Both the position numbers and the translations under genes were made by a program. The notes under the pieces are model-generated. The model worked only from the letters and a program-made list of their open reading frames with translations. It made no database searches and was not told the DNA's origin. Shown here piece by piece: positions 34,494 through 43,049 of a DNA stretch of 64,000 nucleotides (position 1 is the stretch's first letter; the number at the start of each line of letters is the position of its first letter). Location of the stretch: the NCBI GenBank assembly GCA_022822005.1, contig JAJECO010000053.1, positions 143,460 to 207,459 of the forward strand. Direction: 5' to 3'. Source of the stretch: Candidatus Poribacteria bacterium (GTDB lineage: Bacteria; Poribacteria; WGA-4E; PCPOR2b).

Positions 34494-36287
34494 TTGGTAA
34501 TATTTCGCACGGTGTTTTGGGCACTGATTTTAAGTCTCCTAATATATCCACTTGCTGATGCACATAAGGAAGTCGAATTTATCAGGGAGTTCGGGGGAAA
34601 AGGCGAGGGAGAGGGCGAATTCGCGAAGAAAATGTCTTTCGCATTCGATCAGGACGGCGGGATTTATATCGCTGATACCGAAAATCTTCGCATCCAAAAA
34701 CTCGACCCCGATGGACGCTTCCTATTTGAGATTCGGGGGACTGACCCCGACAAGTTTCTTTTTGGCAACCCGATGGACATCGCTGTTGGGCTGGACGGAA
34801 CAATTTATGTCGTGGATTGGATCACCGTACATGTAGACAACACAGAATCCCCGCGCATCTTCAATTACGCCCCTTGTGTCCACCGATTCGATTCGCAAGG
34901 AAACTTCATTGCAAGCTATCCGCTTCAAGATTTAAGCAAACGGATTGGAACGCTTGAAGCCGCGGCACCGGCACTCGACGCCCAAGGGAATTACGCCCTC
35001 ATCATTCCGCAGGGGGACACACAGAGATCGCTCCTGTTGACGGTCGACGATGAGGGAGGTATCTACGTCTTCGATGATGGCTATATTTATAAATTAGACG
35101 CAGATGGCAAGGCTGCGGGGACCTTCACCACAGCCCAACCCAGCACCGGGCAGTTGAGCAAACCCGCGGATATGACTGTTGATCGTGAGGGAAATCTCTA
35201 CATCGTAGATGAGGATGCACATCGCGTTCTGAAATATGATCGGGAGGGACAATTCTTACTCTCATTCGGTGAGTACGGTGATCGCGCAGGACAGTTTATA
35301 TCGCCTTTCCATCTCATCGCGTTAGACGATGGCACCGTCCTCGTCGCAGACAGAGCGAAATACAAAAAGGATTACGCCTCCGATCTACCCAGACAGCGAT
35401 ACCATCCGTTTCAGTTTGGACACGTTCCCTATCGCATTTTTCGCAGCCGTTTGCGCCGTGTTCAGCGATTTTACGCGGACGGGGAATATGCCGAGAAAAT
35501 CCTAATCCGTTTCCAGCGTGAGAATGAGGAGCACGCATATCTTAGTCTGAAAGCTATTGATTACACCGGTAATCTCTATTTCGTTGATAGTGAAACCCTG
35601 AAGTTTAGGGTGTTCGGTCCCACCTCTCCGCTGATAGCTTCTGCGTTTCAAACAGAAACAAAGTTGCGCTACATTTATGACTTTGAGGATATCGAGATAG
35701 ACAATCAGGATGACCTAGATCCCAACCTTGGCACGAAAGCGGACTTTGATGAACGGATTAAATGGAATCAGATCGGGGCGGAAATCTCTTTGACCTACGA
35801 CATAAACGAGGATCTGCGATTCGCCATTTCCAACGATTTGACATACCTGAGATTGACTGATACCAGTTTTTTTCGAACGCCGGATTTTGAGGATTTCCGG
35901 GGCAGCTTTAATCAGGACGACGAAACCACCGAAACATCGTGGGAAGACCAGATTCAGATCGACTTTACACTAATTCAGAACCATAATCCCTACCGCTATC
36001 GGGAGGCAGGAGCGTTTGCGTATCTCAATGTAACCCGAGACGATTTTATCAACGAAGCACTCCATCCACAAAACGATCGACGTTTGGACTTTAAGGTCCG
36101 GATTTCCAGTTGGGGTGCGGGGATGCGCTACGATCTCGGCAGGGCATTTCAACTTCAGTTTATGGTTGCGCACTCTTACGGCTATAACGAATACACCTAT
36201 ATCGATGAGACAAGCGTTCTGTATGCGACAGGCTTCTTGCAAATTGTCGGCACCGTCGTGCTGTTGAGCATCAATGGCGTATTTTAA
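34494..36287 (+). CDS. NHL-type propeller fused to an outer-membrane-barrel-like domain
   Basis: A 597-residue exported protein. After a signal peptide (about 1-23, ending PLADAHK) come NHL/6-bladed propeller repeats: FIREFGGKGEGEGEF, DGGIYIADTENLRIQKLD, DGTIYVVDW, DREGNLYIVDEDAHRVLKYD and FGEYGDRAGQFISPFHL, to about residue 310. From about 370 the sequence changes to alternating amphipathic strands (LRYIYDFEDIEID, GAEISLTYDINEDLRFAISND, LDFKVRISSWGAGMRYDLG, FQLQFMVAHSYGYNEYTY) typical of an outer-membrane beta barrel. The TTG start directly follows the nusB stop and has AGGAG seven bases upstream. A surface sensor or anchored binding protein is possible. Confidence 0.65.
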   Translation: MVIFRTVFWALILSLLIYPLADAHKEVEFIREFGGKGEGEGEFAKKMSFAFDQDGGIYIADTENLRIQKLDPDGRFLFEIRGTDPDKFLFGNPMDIAVGLDGTIYVVDWITVHVDNTESPRIFNYAPCVHRFDSQGNFIASYPLQDLSKRIGTLEAAAPALDAQGNYALIIPQGDTQRSLLLTVDDEGGIYVFDDGYIYKLDADGKAAGTFTTAQPSTGQLSKPADMTVDREGNLYIVDEDAHRVLKYDREGQFLLSFGEYGDRAGQFISPFHLIALDDGTVLVADRAKYKKDYASDLPRQRYHPFQFGHVPYRIFRSRLRRVQRFYADGEYAEKILIRFQRENEEHAYLSLKAIDYTGNLYFVDSETLKFRVFGPTSPLIASAFQTETKLRYIYDFEDIEIDNQDDLDPNLGTKADFDERIKWNQIGAEISLTYDINEDLRFAISNDLTYLRLTDTSFFRTPDFEDFRGSFNQDDETTETSWEDQIQIDFTLIQNHNPYRYREAGAFAYLNVTRDDFINEALHPQNDRRLDFKVRISSWGAGMRYDLGRAFQLQFMVAHSYGYNEYTYIDETSVLYATGFLQIVGTVVLLSINGVF

Positions 36288-36354
36288 CCGGATGCTTCCA
36301 AATTGACTTTCTCAGCGACAACCTTATTTACCATCCTTCGGAAGGATACCAATC

Positions 36355-37188
36355 ATGACAGAACCCCAGCCATGGACACCCGTTGAAGGCGATTTAACAA
36401 ACATACTGAAACAGTATCCGCAGCCGCTCATGGCACTCGCAGCCGGTGAGATGCCAGCCGTCCTCCTGCGGCAAGCCTACAATCCCAACCATTGTGCGGA
36501 ACTTATACAGCGATTCTATGAGCGCGGGTTGATGTATGACCCGCACAAAGTCGGAGAAGGAAAACCGCACCGTGTGGACATCGGCACCAGTTTGGGACGG
36601 TACAATTCTAACCGTGAGGAGTTTTTTGCCCACTCCGCCGGAACTCATGAACTATTCAACGTCCTGTTCGACGGGTACGACGATCCGGTGAAGACCATGT
36701 ACGACAATCTGTCCCGACTCGCACCGGGCAAGAATGTGATGACAGCGAGGGAGCCGGATGGCAGCCTTTACGGGCCCGCCATCTTCCGTATCTACCACGA
36801 TGGTTTGGGACACGGTCCCCACTACGACTCCGTAGCGAAACGATCGAAACTGTTCACTTATGCAGTGTCTCGATTTAAGCATCAATTCGCCGGTGTGCTC
36901 TGCTTCCAAAACTCTAATGATGCCGGCGAGAGCGGCGAACCCTTTCTATACAACTGTACCTGGTCGGATGACGTGCAGGAGGCACGCGAGAACGACGCCT
37001 TCCGGGAATACGTCGCTGAGCAAAATATTGCCCGTACGCAAGTCCAATTAGAGCCGGGCGACCTCTACTTTTTCTATTCCGAAAACCTGCACGAAGTGCC
37101 CTTCGTCGTAGGCGACCGACCGCGGGCTGTCCTCGCAATCTTCTTCGCGATGTCCCCGGACGATGATGAGATTTTTGTCTGGTCATAG
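36355..37188 (+). CDS. 2-oxoglutarate/Fe(II)-dependent oxygenase
   Basis: A 277-residue oxygenase of the 2OG-Fe(II) superfamily. The iron facial triad appears as His156 and Asp158 (GPHYDSV) and a distal His in NLHEVPF, with Arg in DRPRAVLAIFFAMS to hold 2-oxoglutarate. It differs clearly from the PhyH genes here and resembles small-molecule hydroxylases. AAGGAT stands before the ATG. It is the first of a plus-strand series that continues with a PhyH gene, an enolase-superfamily enzyme, an oxidoreductase and a glycosyl-hydrolase-like protein, all with short gaps. Confidence 0.8.
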   Translation: MTEPQPWTPVEGDLTNILKQYPQPLMALAAGEMPAVLLRQAYNPNHCAELIQRFYERGLMYDPHKVGEGKPHRVDIGTSLGRYNSNREEFFAHSAGTHELFNVLFDGYDDPVKTMYDNLSRLAPGKNVMTAREPDGSLYGPAIFRIYHDGLGHGPHYDSVAKRSKLFTYAVSRFKHQFAGVLCFQNSNDAGESGEPFLYNCTWSDDVQEARENDAFREYVAEQNIARTQVQLEPGDLYFFYSENLHEVPFVVGDRPRAVLAIFFAMSPDDDEIFVWS

Positions 37189-37252
37189 TCAACCTTCAAA
37201 CAAATAACTATCGGACGTTTCCAGTACGCTCCCATCTGATAAGGAGGATCCC

Positions 37253-38158
37253 ATGCAAGAGACCACTACTCCCGAACAACAGACTACCATTATCCCTGAA
37301 ATCCATCCAGACGAAGTCATCGACTTCATGAACATTGATGAGACAGATTTCAGTTCGTTCACGATGGCACAGCAAATCCGCCATTTCGAGGTGGAAGGCT
37401 ATGTTGTACTGCCCGACGTATTAGACGCGGACCTCATCGCAAAACTCAAAGCAGAGCTCGCGGACGTTCCTATGAGGCCAAAACCGTATAGCGAGTACCA
37501 AACCACCGGAGCGATACAACCGCAATGGCACAGTCGCGCAACAGCGGAGCTGATTGGACATCCACCGACGATTGAGTTTCTCACAGAGCTAATGGGACCC
37601 GACATCGTATTCACGCGTGGTTTCTTTCAGCGCACGCATCCCGGCTCACCCGGGATTTCGGTGCACACCGACGGTCAACCCCACGGCTCATCGATCTTCG
37701 ACTACGAAGGTAGTTCCCCACGGTTGCTGCGGATTCTCTACTACCTTGACGATCTTATCCCAGAACGCGCACCGTTTCGACTGATCCCGCGTAGCCATCT
37801 CTCCTTCCACGCGCAGGCAAGTCCTTACGTGCGCTACAAGTCCCATCCGGAAGAACTCACCCTCTGTCTGAAAGCCGGGTCGGCGGTCATCATTCCAAGC
37901 ACTATGTTCCACGCCACGCACCCGAATACGGACACGTCGCCAAGAGAGTTGATCCAGTTCGGTTATCGACCAGCTTGGGCGGGACCGATCCAACCGATGG
38001 ACGAGTGGGATCCAGAATTGGTAGCCGCCGCACCTGATCAAGCCAAGCCTTTCTTGCAGAGCCTCAACACCACCGGAGATACGTGGAAACTTGAACATAA
38101 GCCGGAGGGCATGACGACCGACGCGCCCGGAATCAACCCGAGTCGTTGGGACGGCTGA
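37253..38158 (+). CDS. Phytanoyl-CoA dioxygenase family (PhyH) oxygenase
   Basis: A 301-residue PhyH oxygenase. HFEVEGYVVLPDVLDADLI is the classical N-terminal pattern. His138 and Asp140 (ISVHTDGQPHG) and the later His in MFHATHPNTD give the iron triad, and the Arg in SPRELIQFGYRP the cosubstrate site. DDLIPERAPFRLIPRSHL is the family's jelly-roll core. AAGGAGGATCCC precedes the ATG. The next gene starts 17 bases after its stop, so the two are co-transcribed. Its substrate is unknown. Confidence 0.88.
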   Translation: MQETTTPEQQTTIIPEIHPDEVIDFMNIDETDFSSFTMAQQIRHFEVEGYVVLPDVLDADLIAKLKAELADVPMRPKPYSEYQTTGAIQPQWHSRATAELIGHPPTIEFLTELMGPDIVFTRGFFQRTHPGSPGISVHTDGQPHGSSIFDYEGSSPRLLRILYYLDDLIPERAPFRLIPRSHLSFHAQASPYVRYKSHPEELTLCLKAGSAVIIPSTMFHATHPNTDTSPRELIQFGYRPAWAGPIQPMDEWDPELVAAAPDQAKPFLQSLNTTGDTWKLEHKPEGMTTDAPGINPSRWDG

Positions 38159-38175
38159 ACGGAAAAGCAAACCAG

Positions 38176-39216
38176 ATGAAAATCACACAGCTGGAACGCA
38201 CTGTTGTCTGTGTACCGTTTCTGCCCGGCATTCTGCCACCGCCCGAATACGAGGAGTTCACCGAATCTTATCCCGCACCACTTGGGGAAAGAAGGCAGGA
38301 TGTGCTGCGTATTCATACGGACGAGGGAATTACCGGGCTCGGCATGAGCGGCCCCTACTTTGGCGATCGCGATGAACAGCCTCCAGATTTAATCGGTAAG
38401 AACCCGCTCGATTTCGAGCCTCGCAATTTGGGAGGCGGTGGATACGATATCGCTCTGCTAGATCTAATCGGTAAAGCGACTGGCTTGCCCTTGTATCGGT
38501 TCTTCGGTGGCAAATTCCAAGATCGTGTGCTCGTTGATTACTGGATCGCGCGGATGGGACCGGAGGCATCCGCCGCTGCTGCCAAACGGGCATCCGAATT
38601 GGGCTTCCACGGCATCAAGATAAAATGCACTATCGACGACGGAAATGTGGCAGACCGGGTACACGCCATGCACGAAGCTGCACCGTCGCTACGTATCGTC
38701 CTAGATCCCGGTCACCGCTTCCACACGGTCGAGCAAGCATTGGCGTTGGCACGTGAAATTGAAGCGTACGATATCATCTTTGAAGACCCAATCCCTAAAG
38801 ACAACATAAAAGATTACCGACGGCTCAAGGAAGAGACATCGATCCTCATTGCACCCCATCTCCAGAATCCACGTCAAGTCATTGAAATGGTGTATCTGGA
38901 GGCTGTAGACGGGATTAATGTCGCACCTTCGGACTGGGGCTTTTTGGATATGGCACGGATTGCGGATGCCGCCGATATTCCCGTGTGGCAAGCCTCCAAC
39001 GTTGACCTTGGAATCTTCGATGTTTTCCGTCTCCACGCCTCCGCCGCAACCCCAAACTGCACCTTGGGGAGTGACCTATGCGGCAACTTCGTCCATGAGC
39101 ACAGCCTACTCGCCGAGCCTTTGGTCCAAGATGGATATGCAATAGTCCCGGACAAACCGGGGTTGGGGGTTGAACTCGACGAGGAGGCGGTACAACAATA
39201 CACACTCCGTTCATAG
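38176..39216 (+). CDS. Enolase-superfamily (mandelate racemase-like) enzyme
   Basis: A 346-residue enolase-superfamily enzyme, which would abstract a proton next to a carboxylate, as in sugar-acid dehydration. The N-terminal capping domain (about 1-120) includes VLRIHTDEGITGLGMSG. In the barrel, Lys148 and Lys150 lie in GIKIKC, with metal ligands Asp177 (VLDPG) and Glu203 (FEDP). The third ligand place, usually ADE or GE, reads LIAPHL, with His228 instead of an acid, and the second catalytic-base region NVAPSDWGF is also non-standard. So chemistry may differ from typical members. The start at 38176 excludes ten codons that overlap the PhyH gene. Confidence 0.85.
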   Translation: MKITQLERTVVCVPFLPGILPPPEYEEFTESYPAPLGERRQDVLRIHTDEGITGLGMSGPYFGDRDEQPPDLIGKNPLDFEPRNLGGGGYDIALLDLIGKATGLPLYRFFGGKFQDRVLVDYWIARMGPEASAAAAKRASELGFHGIKIKCTIDDGNVADRVHAMHEAAPSLRIVLDPGHRFHTVEQALALAREIEAYDIIFEDPIPKDNIKDYRRLKEETSILIAPHLQNPRQVIEMVYLEAVDGINVAPSDWGFLDMARIADAADIPVWQASNVDLGIFDVFRLHASAATPNCTLGSDLCGNFVHEHSLLAEPLVQDGYAIVPDKPGLGVELDEEAVQQYTLRS

Positions 39217-39306
39217 AGCCACGGTTAAAAAACCGCTGAACGACTCTCAGCAGAATAGTAACTAATACCCCAATCCGTATAACCCAAACAGAGGAGGTCT
39301 CACCGG

Positions 39307-40353
39307 ATGACCCCGTCTACACCGATTCGTGCTGCTGTAATTGGTCTGGGTCGTGCTGGCTGGAATATCCATGTCCGCACAATGCAGGGGCGCGTGGATT
39401 TTGATGTGGTTGCTGTCGCTGACCCCGACCCCGACCGCCAACAACAGGCAAAAGAGGAAGCCGGAGCGCAGCCGTTCGATGATCTTGATTCTTTACTAAA
39501 GGGCTGCGATGCTGAACTCATCGTCGTTGCGACCGCATCGGCAGATCACGCGAACCACTCGATCGCCGCACTTGAAACCGGGCGACACGTCCTGACCGAA
39601 AAACCGATGGCGACCGCTCTGGGAGACGCGGACCGTATGCTTGCCGCAGCCGAGAATGCGGGCAAGATTCTAACTGTCCATCAGAGTCGCCGGTGGGGCG
39701 AAGACTTTATCTTCATCCAACAGATGCTCCAAGACGAACGCTTAGGGCATGTCTTCTTCATCCGTTCAGGTGGTTACGGCTATCGTCGTCGTAACGATTG
39801 GCAGACATTGCAGAAATATGGCGGCGGACTGCTCAATAACAACGGCGTACACGTGGTCGATCAGTGTGTCCTCCTCATGGAATCGCCCATCGTGGATGTC
39901 TTCGGAGACCTTCAGCAAATCCTTCAACCGGGCGATACAGAAGACCATCTCAAAGTGGTAATGCGCGGCGAAAATGGTCGGGTGATAGATCTGGAACTCA
40001 CAAGCGCATGTGCAGCCTCCCTACCTTCGTGGACACTCATGGGAGCGCGCGGCACACTGACTATTGCAGGTGGGGGACCGGCAGTGCTACAGTACGTGAA
40101 GGACGATCTAGCACCGCTCGAATCAGTTGACAGGCCCCTGGCAACTGGTCGCAGCTATGGCGTCGAGGGCGGTGATGAGATCGAATTCGAGACAGTGGAA
40201 CTCGAACCCAAAGCACCGTCAGGTCCATCGTTCTATGACCAGCTCTACAACGCCATTCGCAATGGTGGGCCACCGCCGGTCGACCCGGCGACCTCACGTG
40301 AAACCATCCGTGTCATGTCCGAAGCGCGGAAGGGAACACAGTTTACAGATTGA
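39307..40353 (+). CDS. Gfo/Idh/MocA-family oxidoreductase
   Basis: A 348-residue NAD(P)-dependent sugar oxidoreductase. The Rossmann motif is AAVIGLGRAGW near the start, VADPDPDR ends the second strand, and TEKPMATAL around residue 97 carries the catalytic EKP. GGGLLNNNGVHVVDQ contains the conserved late His. These enzymes oxidise sugars, inositols or their glycosides. GAGGAGG precedes the ATG. It sits between the enolase-superfamily gene and the GHL-like gene, consistent with a stepwise sugar-acid pathway. Confidence 0.9.
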   Translation: MTPSTPIRAAVIGLGRAGWNIHVRTMQGRVDFDVVAVADPDPDRQQQAKEEAGAQPFDDLDSLLKGCDAELIVVATASADHANHSIAALETGRHVLTEKPMATALGDADRMLAAAENAGKILTVHQSRRWGEDFIFIQQMLQDERLGHVFFIRSGGYGYRRRNDWQTLQKYGGGLLNNNGVHVVDQCVLLMESPIVDVFGDLQQILQPGDTEDHLKVVMRGENGRVIDLELTSACAASLPSWTLMGARGTLTIAGGGPAVLQYVKDDLAPLESVDRPLATGRSYGVEGGDEIEFETVELEPKAPSGPSFYDQLYNAIRNGGPPPVDPATSRETIRVMSEARKGTQFTD

Positions 40354-40417
40354 CCGCGAATCGATCCGAATCTCCGCTAACCGTCAATTGATATCATAGA
40401 CTCGAAAGGAAATTACC

Positions 40418-42001
40418 ATGCCACAACCACGCATCATGTTCTATCACGATGGACGCCATCCGCTCATCTATATGTACGAGCCACCGATGCAGAAGGAGGA
40501 GTATGAGGCAGCGGTCGACGAGCTGGTAGGTACGCCGGTGGAGGCGCTCATGTTCTGCTTGGGGGATGGGCGCACAGTCCTGCACGATACAAAGGTTGGC
40601 GAGTTGTGGGGGCATAACGTCGATAAATGGCCCCACATCATCTTTCGACGTGCACATCAGAACGCCAGAGATCTGATCGAATCGGGTAACGATCCGTTAC
40701 GGATCGTCTGCGACCGCGCCCACGCAAAGGGAATGCGGATCTATCCCACCCTGCTGGTACAACAGGGCCGAGCTCCCCGTGACCAAGATGTGCGCTGCTC
40801 TAACTTCCGTTTTGATAACCCGCACCTGGAGATTGGTGCGCGCGGCGATCTGGATGCCGACTTCCCCGGGCTGACCTGCCTCGACTTCAAGCACGAGGAG
40901 GTACGCGAGGAACGGTTCGCCCTCATTGAGGAGACCGTGAACAACTATTCCATTGACGGCTTTGAACTGCAACTGAATTACACCCCGTATTACTTTCATC
41001 CGGACGAGGTCGAAGCGGGGCGCGAGATTATGACTGCGTGGGTTCGGCGGGTATATGAAGCCGTCAAGGGGAGTGGGGCAGACCGTGAATTAGCGATTCG
41101 TATCCCCGCAAGCCTCGAAGGTTGTCTACAGGTAGGCATGGATGTGCGCGATTGGATGGAGCAGGGTATTGCAGATGTCGTTATTGGACAGACGTTTTCA
41201 GGACCGGAATTGGTAGATTCGACAGTCGATTTTCGTCCGCTGGTCGAAGCTGCCGAAGGGACGAGCTGTCGCGTTCACGCCGCCATTCAGAGCCATGTAG
41301 ACTCTGACCGATTGGGCGAAGCCTCCATTGAAATGGTCCGTGCCACCGCCTGTAACTACTGGGCACAGGGAGTTGACGGACTCTATCTTGCACACTGGTT
41401 CGGTAATTGGCCCTACCAAGCGGACTTCTACGAAAAGCTGCGGGAGTTGCCGTATCCGGAGGTGATGGCACCCAAGGATAAGTACTACTATGTTCCGACG
41501 GAAACGGGTCGCTATCCGAAGCCGCCCACGGAACCCGGCATCGCCATGTCACTGCCAGCGGGACTGGCGGTCGACCGCCCCACTGAGGTGAAATTTAAGA
41601 TCAGCGATGATCTGCCGCGCTGGAATCAGGTTGGGCGCATCCACGAGGTCCTCCTCCGCGTACGGATCATGAATACGACGGAACTCGATAGCCTCCGCTT
41701 TCGACTGAATGGAGCGGATTTGCCAACTGAACTGCTACGCAAACTGAACGAGATGTACCGGATGAGCGCGCCGCGTTACCGGACCGGATCGGGTTACTGG
41801 TTCATCTACCAATTGGACGAAGCACACTGGCCCCACAACGGCGACAATACACTCGAAGTCACGCTGCTGGAGCGCGATCCGGACGTGATCCCTAAGTGCT
41901 ATATCCGCGATGTTGAATTAGAGATCCAGTACCTGATGGGTAAGCATTTTCATCGGGGACAGGATGCGGATTTAGGTCCATACGAATATTCTGGAATTTA
42001 G
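40418..42001 (+). CDS. Glycosyl-hydrolase-like TIM-barrel protein, paralog 2
   Basis: A 527-residue relative of the genes at 4917 and 44493. The barrel contains AHAKGMRIYPTLLVQQG, NYSIDGFELQLNYTPYYFHP, LAIRIPASLEGC, VIGQTFSGPELV and GVDGLYLAHWFGNWP. A C-terminal beta-sandwich (about 380-510) has EVLLRVRIMNTTELDSLRFRLNG split over two strands and ends NTLEVTLLERDP, shared in outline by the three paralogs. It is the most divergent of the three. AAAGGAAA precedes the ATG. A 123-bp inverted-repeat element begins eight bases after its stop. Confidence 0.7.
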   Translation: MPQPRIMFYHDGRHPLIYMYEPPMQKEEYEAAVDELVGTPVEALMFCLGDGRTVLHDTKVGELWGHNVDKWPHIIFRRAHQNARDLIESGNDPLRIVCDRAHAKGMRIYPTLLVQQGRAPRDQDVRCSNFRFDNPHLEIGARGDLDADFPGLTCLDFKHEEVREERFALIEETVNNYSIDGFELQLNYTPYYFHPDEVEAGREIMTAWVRRVYEAVKGSGADRELAIRIPASLEGCLQVGMDVRDWMEQGIADVVIGQTFSGPELVDSTVDFRPLVEAAEGTSCRVHAAIQSHVDSDRLGEASIEMVRATACNYWAQGVDGLYLAHWFGNWPYQADFYEKLRELPYPEVMAPKDKYYYVPTETGRYPKPPTEPGIAMSLPAGLAVDRPTEVKFKISDDLPRWNQVGRIHEVLLRVRIMNTTELDSLRFRLNGADLPTELLRKLNEMYRMSAPRYRTGSGYWFIYQLDEAHWPHNGDNTLEVTLLERDPDVIPKCYIRDVELEIQYLMGKHFHRGQDADLGPYEYSGI

Positions 42002-42008
42002 TTCTTAT

Positions 42009-42131
42009 AGGACTGACGGACTTGCGGGGCAAGTTCCTTTGAATCCCGGCTGTCTCCCTGGTCTCGGAACGGACGATGTGTCGGGGATTTATCGGGGAGA
42101 CCCCGCCTACGGGTGGTTTTGCGTCAGTCCT
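42009..42131. mobile_element. 123-bp inverted-repeat element (MITE-like), copy 1
   Basis: The element is bounded by AGGACTGACG (42009-42018) and CGTCAGTCCT (42122-42131), perfect 10-bp inverted ends, and has no coding capacity. It is nearly identical to a copy of the same length at 42901. On the minus strand it contains GTAGG followed by a CGGGG/CCCCG hairpin. Right after it, 42141-42150 repeats the end sequence AGGACTGACG, so a further broken copy may have been here. Confidence 0.8.
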
Positions 42132-42242
42132 GTCTTAGCTAGGACTGACGCACTGCAGGTTGTAATGAATGCAGATCGGGAAATCTGTGCCACGTTATGT
42201 CAACTGCGCAACTCCTAAAGAAAATCAAAGGAGAGGATTGAA

Positions 42243-42500
42243 ATGAATTTAACCGTTGAATTAACAACTGATCAGGTCGTTGGTTTTGTTCAACAGATGC
42301 CAGCAGAAGAAAGACGGGCACTACTACTCGCCATTGCAGAGCAGGCAGCAGTCAATCGAGAGGCACGTATAGACTATGCTGAAACACAATTTCGGCAGTT
42401 ATGTGCGGACCGGGGGTTGGATTGGGATACGATGACCGAAGCGGAGCGCGAAAATTTTGTTGATGACCTCATCCACGAGGATCGCGAATGCAGCCAATAG
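42243..42500 (+). CDS. Probable antitoxin of a PIN toxin-antitoxin pair
   Basis: An 85-residue protein that is almost wholly helical (VVGFVQQMPAEERRALLLAIAEQAA, then an acidic tail ENFVDDLIHEDRE). Such small proteins often precede PIN toxins of the COG1569 type. I see no clear DNA-binding motif, so DNA binding is unproven. The gene overlaps the toxin start by 13 bases, which points to coupled translation. AAAGGAGAGG precedes the ATG. It sits between two identical-length inverted-repeat elements. Confidence 0.7.
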   Translation: MNLTVELTTDQVVGFVQQMPAEERRALLLAIAEQAAVNREARIDYAETQFRQLCADRGLDWDTMTEAERENFVDDLIHEDRECSQ

Positions 42501-42895
42501 CCGTTTACGATACAAACATTCTGTTGTCGGGTATCGGTTGGAGGGGCAGTCCTTATCACTGTCTTGAACTCGCACGGCACGGCGGCATTGAAGGATTGAC
42601 CTGTTCTGAAATACTGGACGAATTAGGAGAGAAATTAACGACTAAACTCAACTTTTCACTGTCCGAAACTACCGATATCATTGCGGATCTCCTTGGTTTC
42701 TTGGGGGTAGTCAAGATCACCAACACGCTTAAAGCCATCCCCGCCGATTCGGAGGACGATAAAGTAATTGAATGTACCGTTGTAGGGGAGGCGACCTACA
42801 TTGTGACCGGCGATCGCCGTCATCTGTTGCCACTTGGCAGCTATCAAGGCATCCTTATTGTCACAGCAGCAGACTTTCTTACACAATTTGGATAA
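42488..42895 (+). CDS. PIN-domain toxin (COG1569-like ribonuclease)
   Basis: A 135-residue PIN-domain protein. The acidic active-site residues are Asp8 (VYDTNILLSG), Glu41/Glu45 (SEILDEL), Asp90/91 (DSEDDKVIE) and Asp109 (VTGDRRHLL), a complete set. The phrasing WRGSPYHCLELA and IVTAADFL is typical of the COG1569 group of putative toxins. PIN toxins cut RNA when not held by their antitoxin. It is the second gene of the pair, ending five bases before the right-hand inverted-repeat element. Confidence 0.85.
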   Translation: MQPIAVYDTNILLSGIGWRGSPYHCLELARHGGIEGLTCSEILDELGEKLTTKLNFSLSETTDIIADLLGFLGVVKITNTLKAIPADSEDDKVIECTVVGEATYIVTGDRRHLLPLGSYQGILIVTAADFLTQFG

Positions 42896-42900
42896 AAAGT

Positions 42901-43023
42901 AGGACTGACGGACTTGCGGGGGAAGTTCCTTTGAATCCCGACTGTCCCCCTGGTCTCGGAACGGACGATGTGTCGGGGATTCATCGCGGATACCCCGCCT
43001 ACGGAGGGTTTTGCGTCAGTCCT
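42901..43023. mobile_element. 123-bp inverted-repeat element (MITE-like), copy 2
   Basis: Ends AGGACTGACG (42901-42910) and CGTCAGTCCT (43014-43023) match copy 1 exactly, and the interior differs by only a handful of bases. The minus-strand hairpin after GTAGG is here partly broken (CGGGG against CCGCG). Together the two copies bracket the toxin-antitoxin pair. Confidence 0.8.
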
Positions 43024-43049
43024 GTTAGTTTGGAATGAGGAGAAACTAT

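Noticed and set aside
42001..43030. Direct target-site duplications around the 123-bp elements
   Set aside because: Flanks of the two elements, singly or as a composite, show no convincing matching duplication.
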